Origin: Bacteroidota bacterium
Lineage (GTDB): Bacteria > Bacteroidota > Ignavibacteria > Ignavibacteriales > Ignavibacteriaceae
DNA length: 8,836 bases
Direction: 5' to 3'
Assembly (NCBI GenBank): GCA_021790055.1
Contig: JAJYIL010000096.1
Span: forward strand, 1 to 8,836
Below the pieces are notes generated by a model. It worked only from the letters and a program-made list of their open reading frames with translations, ran no database searches and was not told where the DNA came from. A program made the position numbers and the translations under genes. The stretch's first letter is position 1; every line of letters starts with the position of its first letter. Of this stretch, positions 1-5,472 are shown piece after piece.

Positions 1-228
1 GTAAACAACAATGTCGGTTCCGCCTTTTATTTGCGCCGATGGTTCTAACGTTGTGAAATGAATTCCATCTTCAAGCCAGCGAGCGGGACCGAACCTGCCT
101 CCATAAAAGTACCTTGAGCTGAAAATTTTATTTAGTGTAATTAAAGAAGAATCATTTTCCTGTGCTTGAACCGGATAAATGAATAAAAACAATAACAGTA
201 TTGAAAGAAAATAGAATTTGATTTTCAT
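1..228 (-). CDS. DPP-IV/S9-type peptidase, N-terminal part (cut by window edge)
   Basis: Reading on the minus strand from ATG at 226-228, the frame stays open for 76 codons to the window edge, so only the N-terminus is present. The first ~23 residues form a Sec signal peptide: a MKIKF start, a long Leu/Phe/Ile stretch, and a likely cleavage after VQA. The mature part contains LNKIFSS, then FGPARWLEDG and TTLEPS, then GGTDIVVY. This pattern resembles the start of the beta-propeller domain of dipeptidyl-peptidase-IV-like S9 serine peptidases, which remove N-terminal dipeptides from peptides outside the cytoplasm. The catalytic Ser-Asp-His domain would lie beyond the edge and cannot be checked. 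GGGAG at 235-239, 6 nt upstream, supports this start. A second ATG at 230-232 is out of frame. A 195-nt gap separates it from the DUF4097 operon on the same strand, so it probably has its own promoter. Confidence 0.7.
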   Translation of the reverse strand, partial: MKIKFYFLSILLLFLFIYPVQAQENDSSLITLNKIFSSRYFYGGRFGPARWLEDGIHFTTLEPSAQIKGGTDIVVY

Positions 229-297
229 GCATTACTCCCGAATGAGGTCCGATTAAAAATTATGAATGCAAACTGATCGCTAAATTACATTGAAAAT

Positions 298-313
298 TTC
301 TTACCGGCAAGAA
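298..313. promoter_or_regulatory. Near-perfect 16-bp palindrome upstream of the peptidase gene
   Basis: TTCTTACCGGCAAGAA pairs with its own reverse complement at 14 of 16 positions; only the A/C pair at 303/308 fails. It lies about 70 bp upstream of the peptidase start. Its size and symmetry fit a dimeric regulator's operator. In minus-strand RNA it could instead form a short hairpin with a CCGG loop closed by a G-U pair. No regulator is encoded nearby to assign to it. Confidence 0.3.
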
Positions 314-361
314 TGATATGAAGGTTAATATATGAGCTAATAAAAAATAAAAGAGGCTTAA

Positions 362-409
362 TGCTGGATTTTGGATTTTACACCATTATTCAAACTCCAA
401 AATCCAGCA
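362..409. repeat. Perfect 14-bp inverted repeat with 20-nt loop
   Basis: The arms TGCTGGATTTTGGA (362-375) and TCCAAAATCCAGCA (396-409) are perfectly complementary, with a 20-nt loop. The left arm runs into a second GGATTTT copy. It begins 15 nt after the stop of the DUF4097 operon. On the minus strand the U-rich stretch comes only after about 8 nt (CTCTTTTATTTTTT), so it could be a weak operon terminator. The A8 tract at 409-416 sits on the wrong side for a classical minus-strand terminator. An intergenic repeat element is the alternative. Confidence 0.5.
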
Positions 410-441
410 AAAAAAAGATTAGTCTATTCGTTATTTTCCGA

Positions 442-711
442 GGTTTGATCCGACACCTGATCAACATTCCGGCTTATCACTTTACCACCCATTGTTGAGC
501 CTGAAATATTACCTTTAACATTTTCAATTAAAACGTTGCCGCCCATCGTGCTCAGCTTTCCGTCAATTTCGGAATCGGTGAGCGAAATCCCGCCACCCAT
601 CGTTGAAAATTCTACGTAACCTTTTAAATTGGATAGATCAATTCTTCCACCCATTGTTCTGCCGGTCATCTTTCCTTCAACTTCACTGATTTCAATTCCG
701 CCGCCCATTGT
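442..711 (-). repeat. Five 54-bp coding repeats (18-residue TMGG rungs)
   Basis: The Met codons of the five TMGG motifs lie at 706-708, 652-654, 598-600, 544-546 and 490-492, an exact 54-nt spacing with no indel. Each unit starts Thr-Met-Gly-Gly followed by alternating hydrophobic residues (for example TMGGGIEISEVEG). The last unit is degenerate. The pattern is that of a beta-solenoid with one rung per 18 residues. Confidence 0.8.
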
Positions 712-1002
712 TTGCAGCATTATATTGAATTTCTTCGGAACTTTTATTTCATAGTGGGATCTGCCGTTGTGGCTTCCAAACTCATCTTTATACGTCGAAC
801 GGATTTCAATTCCCGAGCTAGGCTGATTGACCTCCACACGGCAATTATCCTTATCCTGTCCATTTATTGACGCATCCACTACGACTTCATTTTTATCCCA
901 ACCTGTAATTGAGACTGATCCGCCGGTGTTCAATTTGATTTCCAGTCTCTGTCCCTTTTCAACTTTAAATGATTTATGAATTTCCTTGCCGCCGTTAAAA
1001 GC

Positions 1003-1005
1003 CTA
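1003..1005 (-). other. In-frame amber codon at the signal peptide cleavage site
   Basis: On the minus strand the frame reads ...GGC TTT AAC GTT TAG GCT TTT AAC. Changing TAG to CAG would give N-V-Q-A followed by FNGG, a good V-x-A signal peptidase I site, so the likely ancestral codon is CAG (one C-to-T change). TAG ends the sigma gene and the reductase gene in this window, so a reassigned amber codon is unlikely. Confidence 0.75.
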
Positions 1006-1096
1006 AACGTTAAAGCCGTAGCTTGAACTCAGAAGCGTGCAGTAAAGTATGACGACTAAAATCTTGAATGGAATTGTAACTGACTTTTTCATTATG

Positions 1097-1102
1097 CCTC
1101 CT
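1097..1102 (-). promoter_or_regulatory. Strong Shine-Dalgarno AGGAGG of the interrupted DUF4097 gene
   Basis: AGGAGG lies 4 nt before the ATG at 1090-1092, in the 16-nt gap after the preceding gene. It is the best ribosome site in the operon. It fixes the original start upstream of the TAG, so a start at the TTG at 931-933 is not the native one. Confidence 0.7.
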
Positions 1103-1108
1103 AACTTT

Positions 1109-2296
1109 TCATTTTCTTAATTTCCTGATTTCTATACCGGCGTTATCCGATCTTAAATTTATAACGCTGCCGCCGCCGTTTAAAGTAATTGTAGCCTTAG
1201 AAGTGCTGCCGAATTGCGAGGATTCAGTTCGCTTTGCCGGAAAATCTGATTTGATATAATCGTCTGATGATTCACCGTAATGAATACCGAATGCAACTGC
1301 GTTTATGGTTGCTTTTACAGAAGGATCGATAAAAAGCTTAATACCGCCGTTCATCGAGTTAAGCTTGTTTGGTCCGCTGCCAACAGATTTTAGCTCAGCA
1401 TAAATATCTCCGGCATTAGTACCGGCTTCAATATTTCCAAAGATGTTGTACAACTTTATATTGCCGCCAAAGGTTCTTGCCTTTATATATCTTGTAGCGC
1501 CGAGAAGTGTAATGTTTCCGCCATTGGTTTTAAGTGTTGCACTGCCGGAAACTTTTTTTACATTGATGCTGCCGCCCATAGTACTGATTACCGCATCACC
1601 GCCTACATTCTCAACCATTACATCGCCGCCGTTTGTCTGCGCATCAAGGTCGCCGCCAACATTCTTTAAAATGATTGATCCGCCTTTTGTATTTATGTTA
1701 GCTTTGTTTGTAATATTTAGAGTATGAATATTGCCACCCATTGTTGAAAGTGAAAGACTGCCGTTAACATTCCCGGTAGTTATATCGCCGCCGTATGTTG
1801 TAGCATTGGCATTCCCGGTAATTGCCCGCAGCGTAATATCGCCGCCGTTGGTTAATACTTTCAAATCTCCGCTTACGCTTGAAAGTGTAATGTCACCGCT
1901 CTTGGTATCTATGCGCACGCTGCCTTTTAAATAATTAAGAAGTTTTACGTCGCCTTTGTTTGTCTGAAGGTTCAAGTTGTATTCGGATGGAACTGTAACT
2001 TTAACATCGGACTCACCATACACACCGCTCCCGTTAAATTGTAAGGTAACGTTGTTGCCGCTTTGGTAAATATTAAGCAAGCTATGCTGGCTTTCGTCTA
2101 TATCGCCGATACTTACACTCACTTCATTTTTATTCCATGTATCAATTGAAATATCACCGAGCATAATGTCAACTTTAAACGTTCCGCCCTTGTTCACATT
2201 AAATGTCTTTGATATGTCTTCGCCATTCGATGCTTTAACCACAGCAGCCATCGACAAGAAAATTAATAAAGCTGCAGCTAATCTGATCGTTTTCAT
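1109..2296 (-). CDS. Exported DUF4097 beta-solenoid protein
   Basis: A protein of 395 residues and unknown biochemical role. Residues 1-22 form a Sec signal peptide (MKTIRLAAALLIFL..., cleavage likely after VKA). Residues ~27-110 form an N-terminal beta domain that includes DISIDTWNKNEV. Residues 112-310 form eleven rungs beginning T-x-x-G (T112, T131, then every 18 residues to T293), the DUF4097 putative-adhesin solenoid. Residues ~311-395 form a C-terminal cap with SMNGGIKL, a Ser/Asp-rich loop, TLNGGGSVINL and a basic end (IRKLRK). No membrane anchor or lipobox is seen, so it is probably periplasmic or surface-exposed. Its ATG overlaps the TGA of the anti-sigma gene (ATGA, 2293-2296), indicating translational coupling. 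It is followed after 16 nt by a shorter paralogue, suggesting tandem duplication. Membership in the sigma operon suggests it is made in response to an envelope signal. Confidence 0.85.
   Translation of the reverse strand: MKTIRLAAALLIFLSMAAVVKASNGEDISKTFNVNKGGTFKVDIMLGDISIDTWNKNEVSVSIGDIDESQHSLLNIYQSGNNVTLQFNGSGVYGESDVKVTVPSEYNLNLQTNKGDVKLLNYLKGSVRIDTKSGDITLSSVSGDLKVLTNGGDITLRAITGNANATTYGGDITTGNVNGSLSLSTMGGNIHTLNITNKANINTKGGSIILKNVGGDLDAQTNGGDVMVENVGGDAVISTMGGSINVKKVSGSATLKTNGGNITLLGATRYIKARTFGGNIKLYNIFGNIEAGTNAGDIYAELKSVGSGPNKLNSMNGGIKLFIDPSVKATINAVAFGIHYGESSDDYIKSDFPAKRTESSQFGSTSKATITLNGGGSVINLRSDNAGIEIRKLRK
1367..1963 (-). repeat. Eleven solenoid rungs in the larger DUF4097 protein
   Basis: Rungs start at residues 112, 131, 149, 167, 185, 203, 221, 239, 257, 275 and 293. 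The first is 19 residues long and the rest are exactly 18. The opening motif varies (TNKG, TKSG, TNGG, TYGG, TMGG, TKGG, TFGG, TNAG), but the Thr and the final Gly are kept. Several rungs end in V/I-x-G-x before the next Thr. DNA identity between units is modest, so the array is old rather than freshly expanded. Confidence 0.75.
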
Positions 2297-3270
2297 TGTG
2301 TTCTCTCTTCCTTAATTAAGGATGCAGCGCGAATGCGTACATATTCGTTGTCATCGTTTTTAATTTGTTGATTTAAAATTTTAACTGTTTCCGGATTTAT
2401 TCTCTTTTCATTTTGAATTGCGCCAGCAAGCCCGTTTATAGCGGCTACACGAAGCCCTGAGTTCTTATCGTGCTGAAGTACATATAACAGCGCATCGTTT
2501 ATTTTATTATCAAACGGGAAGTTTAGAAGCGCTTTTAGAGCCTCCATTCTAACCGCCGGATTCCCATCAAACTTTAGCGCCGTAAGCAAGGCAGATTTAA
2601 CTTTGGGATTTACACTTGCATTGCCTAAAGTCCGATTCGTCTGCCTGTCCGAAAGATTTGCAAGGGCATTTACAGTTTGAATTCTTGTGCCGGGATTCTT
2701 TTCGTTTACGAGAGCCTCGGCTAATACTTTTTGAATAGAAGGATCGGTTAATTTTCCTTTCATCGTAACCTGTCTTACAGCATCGAATGAGAATTCAACT
2801 TCGTCCGTATTCAAGGAATCATTGATGAACCTTACGTTGGATATTGCAGCGGCACCTTCTGTGGTTCCGTTTCCAACGCCAAACATATTCAACTTTGATG
2901 AGCCGGGAGAAAAGATAAAATATCCGGCTAACAAACCGATAACAAGTGAGAACGCTCCTGTAAATACGGGTTTTCTATACAACCAGATATTCATTCGAAC
3001 CGCTCTGAATGCTCTTTCAAGAACGGATTGCTTTGAAAGATCGTAATTAAGCTTTCTTTTGAATTGTATTCTTGCTTCGTTTAGAAGATTATCATCAACG
3101 GAATCTTTTTTGCCCTCATTCAGTAAAGAATGATACTTGCTAAGCTTATCATACTCTGCCTGGCATTCACTGCATTCAATAAGATGCTGGTGAAGCTTCT
3201 TTAATTCATCGTCGCTCAGCTCATCAAGCAAAGCGAGCTGAATCATCTCTTTATAAATTTTATAATCCAT
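2293..3270 (-). CDS. Membrane anti-sigma factor with zinc-finger N-terminus and periplasmic HEAT repeats
   Basis: A protein of 325 residues. The cytoplasmic N-terminus carries H29-x3-C33-x2-C36, the ZAS/zf-HC2 zinc motif that binds and holds ECF sigma factors. Residues ~103-120 (FTGAFSLVIGLLAGYFIF) form one membrane segment after a basic stretch ending YRK. Residues ~145-175 form a beta region with FDAVRQVTMKGKL. Residues ~176-322 hold about four HEAT-like helical repeats with N-P-x-x-R or similar turns (NPGTRIQTV, NPAVRMEAL, NSGLRVAAI, NEYVRIRAA), expected outside the cytoplasmic membrane. It lies 9 nt after the sigma gene. Its AGGAG (3277-3281) overlaps the sigma stop, and its own stop overlaps the next start, so the three genes are tightly coupled. 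Binding to the adjacent sigma factor is inferred from context and the zinc motif. The HEAT domain is the likely sensor or protein-binding part; its ligand is unknown. Confidence 0.85.
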   Translation of the reverse strand: MDYKIYKEMIQLALLDELSDDELKKLHQHLIECSECQAEYDKLSKYHSLLNEGKKDSVDDNLLNEARIQFKRKLNYDLSKQSVLERAFRAVRMNIWLYRKPVFTGAFSLVIGLLAGYFIFSPGSSKLNMFGVGNGTTEGAAAISNVRFINDSLNTDEVEFSFDAVRQVTMKGKLTDPSIQKVLAEALVNEKNPGTRIQTVNALANLSDRQTNRTLGNASVNPKVKSALLTALKFDGNPAVRMEALKALLNFPFDNKINDALLYVLQHDKNSGLRVAAINGLAGAIQNEKRINPETVKILNQQIKNDDNEYVRIRAASLIKEERTQ

Positions 3271-3279
3271 TTTGATCTC

Positions 3280-3858
3280 CTAATCCAAAAAATCTTTTAA
3301 GTGTTCTCTCATTCTTTGCGTTGCAAAGAATAAATAATTTTTCACGGTGCCTTCGGTGCAGTTCATAATAGAAGATATTTCCTTAATCTTGTAGCCTTTA
3401 TAATGCTTAAGAGTAAAGACCATTCTCTGCTGCGGCGAAAGTTTCTCAAGTCCGTTATCAATATGTTCCGAAATTTCCGTACTAAGCGCTCTTTCATCGG
3501 AAGTGCCGCCGTCTGAAATCATATCGGCTAACGACCGCTGCTCACCGTCTTCATCGTTAGATTCCTCATCCAAAGAAGTGTACGCAAATTTCTTTTTCTG
3601 GGAACGATACGTCAGGCAAACGTTGGTCGTTACCCGGTAAAGCCACGTGGAGAACTCGCTTCTGAACTCAAACTTCTTTATGCCTTTGTATACACGCAGA
3701 AAAACTTCCTGGTATATGTCTTTTGCATCTTCGCTGTTGCCTATGTAAGTGAAGGCAATACTAAGAACATTTTTATCGTATTTGCAGATGAGTTCTTCAA
3801 ACGCCGTTTTATCGCCTTTCTGCGCAGCAATAATCAAGTTGTTTTCTTCTTGTGTCAT
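3280..3858 (-). CDS. ECF-family RNA polymerase sigma factor (RpoE-like)
   Basis: A protein of 192 residues, normal ECF length. Sigma region 2 spans ~10-88, with DIYQEVFLRVY (47-57, core-binding region 2.2) and FSTWLYRVTTN (69-79, the -10-reading region). An acidic linker at ~95-125 is rich in Asp, Glu and Ser. Region 4 spans ~130-187, with LSPQQRMVFTLKHYKGY and the helix-turn-helix KIKEISSIMNCTEGTVKNYL that reads the -35 element. There is no C-terminal extension. It is the first gene of the operon; the anti-sigma gene follows 9 nt later. The start at 3856-3858 has a weak AGGAA close upstream (3862-3866). A candidate ECF-type promoter at 3881-3906 would give a leader of only about 15 nt, consistent with autoregulation. 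The ECF subgroup and target regulon cannot be told from the sequence alone. Confidence 0.92.
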   Translation of the reverse strand: MTQEENNLIIAAQKGDKTAFEELICKYDKNVLSIAFTYIGNSEDAKDIYQEVFLRVYKGIKKFEFRSEFSTWLYRVTTNVCLTYRSQKKKFAYTSLDEESNDEDGEQRSLADMISDGGTSDERALSTEISEHIDNGLEKLSPQQRMVFTLKHYKGYKIKEISSIMNCTEGTVKNYLFFATQRMREHLKDFLD

Positions 3859-3880
3859 TTATTCCTATTCATCTGTTTAA

Positions 3881-3906
3881 TTAGACTTACCTAAACACAA
3901 AAGGTT
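3881..3906 (-). promoter_or_regulatory. Candidate ECF-sigma promoter of the sigma operon
   Basis: On the minus strand, AACCTT (3901-3906) is followed after 15 bp by TCTAA (3881-3885, within GTCTAA). Known ECF promoters typically pair an AAC-containing -35 element with a TCTAA/TCTGA-like -10 at about this spacing. It sits 22 bp from the sigma start codon. The match is by eye and short, so it is tentative. Confidence 0.35.
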
Positions 3907-4029
3907 GGGATGGGGAAAAAAATTTTTCTCCGCTTACTGCGGGCAATATACCGAATCTTTCGAACACTTGTGAAGTTAATGATTAGATTATTTGTAATAC
4001 CTCTGTGAAGCAAGGTATAAAGATATAAA

Positions 4030-4077
4030 GGTATATGGGTATAAGTGTTTTTCCCAAATTCCTTATACCTCTTTACC
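4030..4077. repeat. Imperfect 16-bp inverted repeat within GGTATA-rich DNA
   Basis: The arms 4030-4045 (GGTATATGGGTATAAG) and 4062-4077 (CTTATACCTCTTTACC) pair at 13 of 16 positions, with the inner 8 bp perfect and a 16-nt loop. The left side also holds extra GGTATA copies (4013-4018, 4030-4035, 4038-4043). It lies between divergent genes, so a terminator role is unlikely. An intergenic repeat or a regulatory site are options. Confidence 0.45.
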
Positions 4078-4209
4078 GGGCATCCCATACTTTCGCTGAC
4101 GACTAAATCTGTCCGAGTTCGTTTGTATCCATCTTTCGGAATTAGATACTTGATTCCTTTCACAGAACGACTTACAACCGGTTCTTTAGATTGATTTTTT
4201 ATCCAGCAG

Positions 4210-4240
4210 TTTGTAAATAAACTTTAGAAATATAAATTTG
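4210..4240 (+). promoter_or_regulatory. Bacteroidota-type promoter for the aldo/keto reductase gene
   Basis: TTTG at 4210-4213 and TAAATTTG at 4233-4240 are separated by 19 bp. This matches the Bacteroidota housekeeping consensus (TTTG, about 19 bp, TAnnTTTG). Transcription would start near 4246, leaving a leader of about 50 nt before the ATG at 4298. Confidence 0.5.
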
Positions 4241-4297
4241 ATGTAAGAAAAAATATGATTACAAAATTCCTTTAAAGGAATAGGAGAATCCGGTATT

Positions 4298-5266
4298 ATG
4301 ATTATGAAAAGTTTCGGTAAGTCAAGGGAGAAAATCTCTCTTTTAGGTTTCGGCTGCTGGGGAATAGGCAAGATGATGTGGATTGGCGCCGATGATGAAG
4401 AATCTAAGAAGGTTCTGAGAAAGGCGATTGAAGAAGGAATTAATTTTTTTGACACAGCGCTTGTTTACGGCAACGGGCACAGTGAAAAGCTTGTCGGCGA
4501 GGTGGAGAAGGAATCGGGTAAAAAGTTATTTATCGCCTCGAAAATCCCTTCTAAAAAAAATGAATGGCCCGCATCGGACAATTCAACCTTAAAGGAATCG
4601 TTCCCGAAAGATCATATAATAAAGAAGACCGAAGAGAGCCTTCGGAACTTAAACCGCGATTACGTTGACCTGATGCAGTTCCATGTTTGGAACGACAAGT
4701 GGAGCCGGTATGATGAATGGAAAGAAGCAGTTCAGAAATTGAAGAAGGAAGGCAAGGTGCGGCATTGGGGGATTTCGGTAAACGATCATCAGCCGCTTAA
4801 CTGCATTGAAGCCGGCAAAACAGGATTGATAGACAGCTTCCAGGTCATCTTTAATATATTTGAACAGAAGCCGGCAGACAGGCTGTTCCCGTTCTGCAGG
4901 GAAAATAACATCAGCATAATTGCTCGCGTCCCCTTTGATGAAGGCGCATTAACCGGAAATATAAATCCGTCCACTCAATTTCCTGTAGGAGATTGGAGGA
5001 ATGATTATTTTAAAGATAAAAGGAAGATGGACGTAAAGCTTCGTGCAGACAAAATATGGAACGACGTGAAAACCGAAACAGGCTCGATGTCTGAAGCTGC
5101 GCTGAGGTTTGTCATCAGCTTCGATACTGTTACTTCTGTAATCCCAGGAATGCGGAAAGAAAAAAACCTGATAGCTAACCTGGCGAGTGTTAAAAAAGGT
5201 CCGCTTTCACCAAAGCTGCTTGAGGAGTTGAAGGTTCATAAGTGGGATAAGAACTTTTATGAGTAG
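4298..5266 (+). CDS. Aldo/keto reductase, NAD(P)H-dependent
   Basis: A protein of 322 residues, the usual length for a cytosolic (beta/alpha)8-barrel aldo/keto reductase, with no signal peptide. The catalytic tetrad is complete: D52 and Y57 in FFDTALVYGNGHSE, K82 in IASKIPS, and H129 in LMQFHVW. The cofactor-binding segment is near the end: SVIPGMRKEKNLIAN (280-294), with R286 and N294 in the expected places. GHSEKLVG (60-67) and GKVRHWGIS (152-160) are further family motifs. The iron-sulphur cysteine cluster of some longer members is absent. Members reduce aldehydes, ketones or sugars with NADPH; the substrate here is unknown. AGGAG (4282-4286) lies 11 nt before the ATG at 4298; a second in-frame ATG at 4304 would be 17 nt away, so 4298 is preferred. 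It is transcribed alone, divergent from the sigma operon and convergent with the DUF1501 gene. Confidence 0.92.
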   Translation: MIMKSFGKSREKISLLGFGCWGIGKMMWIGADDEESKKVLRKAIEEGINFFDTALVYGNGHSEKLVGEVEKESGKKLFIASKIPSKKNEWPASDNSTLKESFPKDHIIKKTEESLRNLNRDYVDLMQFHVWNDKWSRYDEWKEAVQKLKKEGKVRHWGISVNDHQPLNCIEAGKTGLIDSFQVIFNIFEQKPADRLFPFCRENNISIIARVPFDEGALTGNINPSTQFPVGDWRNDYFKDKRKMDVKLRADKIWNDVKTETGSMSEAALRFVISFDTVTSVIPGMRKEKNLIANLASVKKGPLSPKLLEELKVHKWDKNFYE

Positions 5267-5270
5267 AGTT

Positions 5271-5290
5271 TTTTTGCTTACAGGCAAAAA
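5271..5290 (+). terminator. Possible weak terminator hairpin after the reductase gene
   Basis: TTTTTGC (5271-5277) and GCAAAAA (5284-5290) form a 7-bp stem with a 6-nt loop, 4 nt after the TAG stop. The stem is mostly A-U and no strong U-tract follows, so it is at best weak. Confidence 0.25.
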
Positions 5291-5367
5291 TTATCGTGTG
5301 CGTTCTGCTTCCACATTTCTACCGAGTATCATTTAAGGTTCGAAGGAATACGTAAATTTGAATTGCT

Positions 5368-5425
5368 AAATTGTTCAATTGCCAAACTGATTCAATAATT
5401 AAGCAATTTGACAACTAAACAATTT
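5368..5425. repeat. Imperfect 19-bp inverted repeat between convergent genes
   Basis: The arms 5368-5386 (AAATTGTTCAATTGCCAAA) and 5407-5425 (TTTGACAACTAAACAATTT) pair at 16 of 19 positions around a 20-nt loop. An outer AATTGCT (5361-5367) can also pair with AGCAATT (5402-5408), giving an alternative fold. It lies between the 3' ends of the reductase and DUF1501 genes, so it may act as a two-way terminator. The AATTG-rich word structure also suggests an intergenic repeat family. Confidence 0.5.
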
Positions 5426-5472
5426 ATATTTTAAAGCTCAGATGAATCTTTTTGAAATCCTTTTTCAAGAAT

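Larger units (their letters stand above)
229..423. other. Intergenic region between the DUF4097 operon and the peptidase gene
   Basis: AT-rich, with no gene seen in either strand. It holds the perfect inverted repeat 362-409 and the palindrome 298-313, listed separately. On the minus strand a TAATTTTT (255-262) resembles the Bacteroidota -7 element TAnnTTTG with one mismatch, but the matching upstream TTTG is poor (TTTA at an 18-bp spacing). The peptidase promoter is therefore only a guess. Confidence 0.5.
424..1092 (-). pseudogene. Exported DUF4097 beta-solenoid protein, interrupted by an in-frame TAG
   Basis: The true start appears to be ATG at 1090-1092, preceded by a full AGGAGG (1097-1102). 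From there 29 codons encode a signal peptide (MKKS, then a hydrophobic ILVVILYCTLL core), then TAG at 1003-1005, then the same frame stays open to TAG at 424-426. The whole frame is 223 codons. Codons after the TAG match the upstream paralogue: EIHKSFKVEKG against DISKTFNVNKG, and SITGWDKNEV against SIDTWNKNEV. This shows that the region before the first internal start (TTG at 931-933) was coding. Translation from that TTG would give 169 residues without a signal peptide and is poorly supported by any ribosome site. The body has five 18-residue rungs starting TMGG, typical of DUF4097 (putative adhesin), function unknown. It lacks the extra C-terminal domain of its neighbour. It is the last gene of the sigma operon, 16 nt after the preceding stop. 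A sequencing error or readthrough remains possible. Confidence 0.8.
3859..4297. other. Divergent intergenic region between the sigma operon and the reductase gene
   Basis: This 439-bp stretch has no convincing gene. The two open frames of about 90 codons on the minus strand (3891-4163 and 4186-4455) lack ribosome sites and family features; the second overlaps the reductase gene. The region holds a possible ECF promoter (minus, 3881-3906), a Bacteroidota-type promoter (plus, 4210-4240), the inverted repeat 4030-4077, and an A/T tract at 3912-3930 (GGGGAAAAAAATTTTTCTCC) that is nearly self-complementary. Confidence 0.6.

Noticed and set aside
424..933. An intact 169-residue gene starting at TTG 931-933
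   Set aside because: The start has no good ribosome site and would drop the signal peptide and the first mature residues, which are conserved with the paralogue. The AGGAGG-ATG pair upstream fits better.
1003..1005. Reassigned amber codon (alternative genetic code)
   Set aside because: TAG is the natural stop of the sigma gene and of the reductase gene in this window, with the next ribosome site placed across the sigma stop.
1443..1934. Two plus-strand open frames inside the large DUF4097 gene
   Set aside because: They are antisense to the 54-nt coding repeats. Their Pro/Val-rich, periodic peptides are a by-product of those repeats.
3930..3942. CCGC-TTACT-GCGG hairpin in the divergent region
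   Set aside because: The stem is only 4 bp, with no adjacent U-tract and no gene ending nearby.
3891..4163. 90-codon minus-strand open frame ahead of the sigma gene
   Set aside because: No ribosome site, no recognisable family, and a composition that follows the GGTATA-rich inverted repeat rather than a protein. It also runs over the candidate sigma promoter.
5452..5468. TTGAAA/TTTCAA hairpin just after the DUF1501 stop
   Set aside because: A 6-bp A-T-rich stem without a U-tract on the minus strand; too weak to call a terminator.
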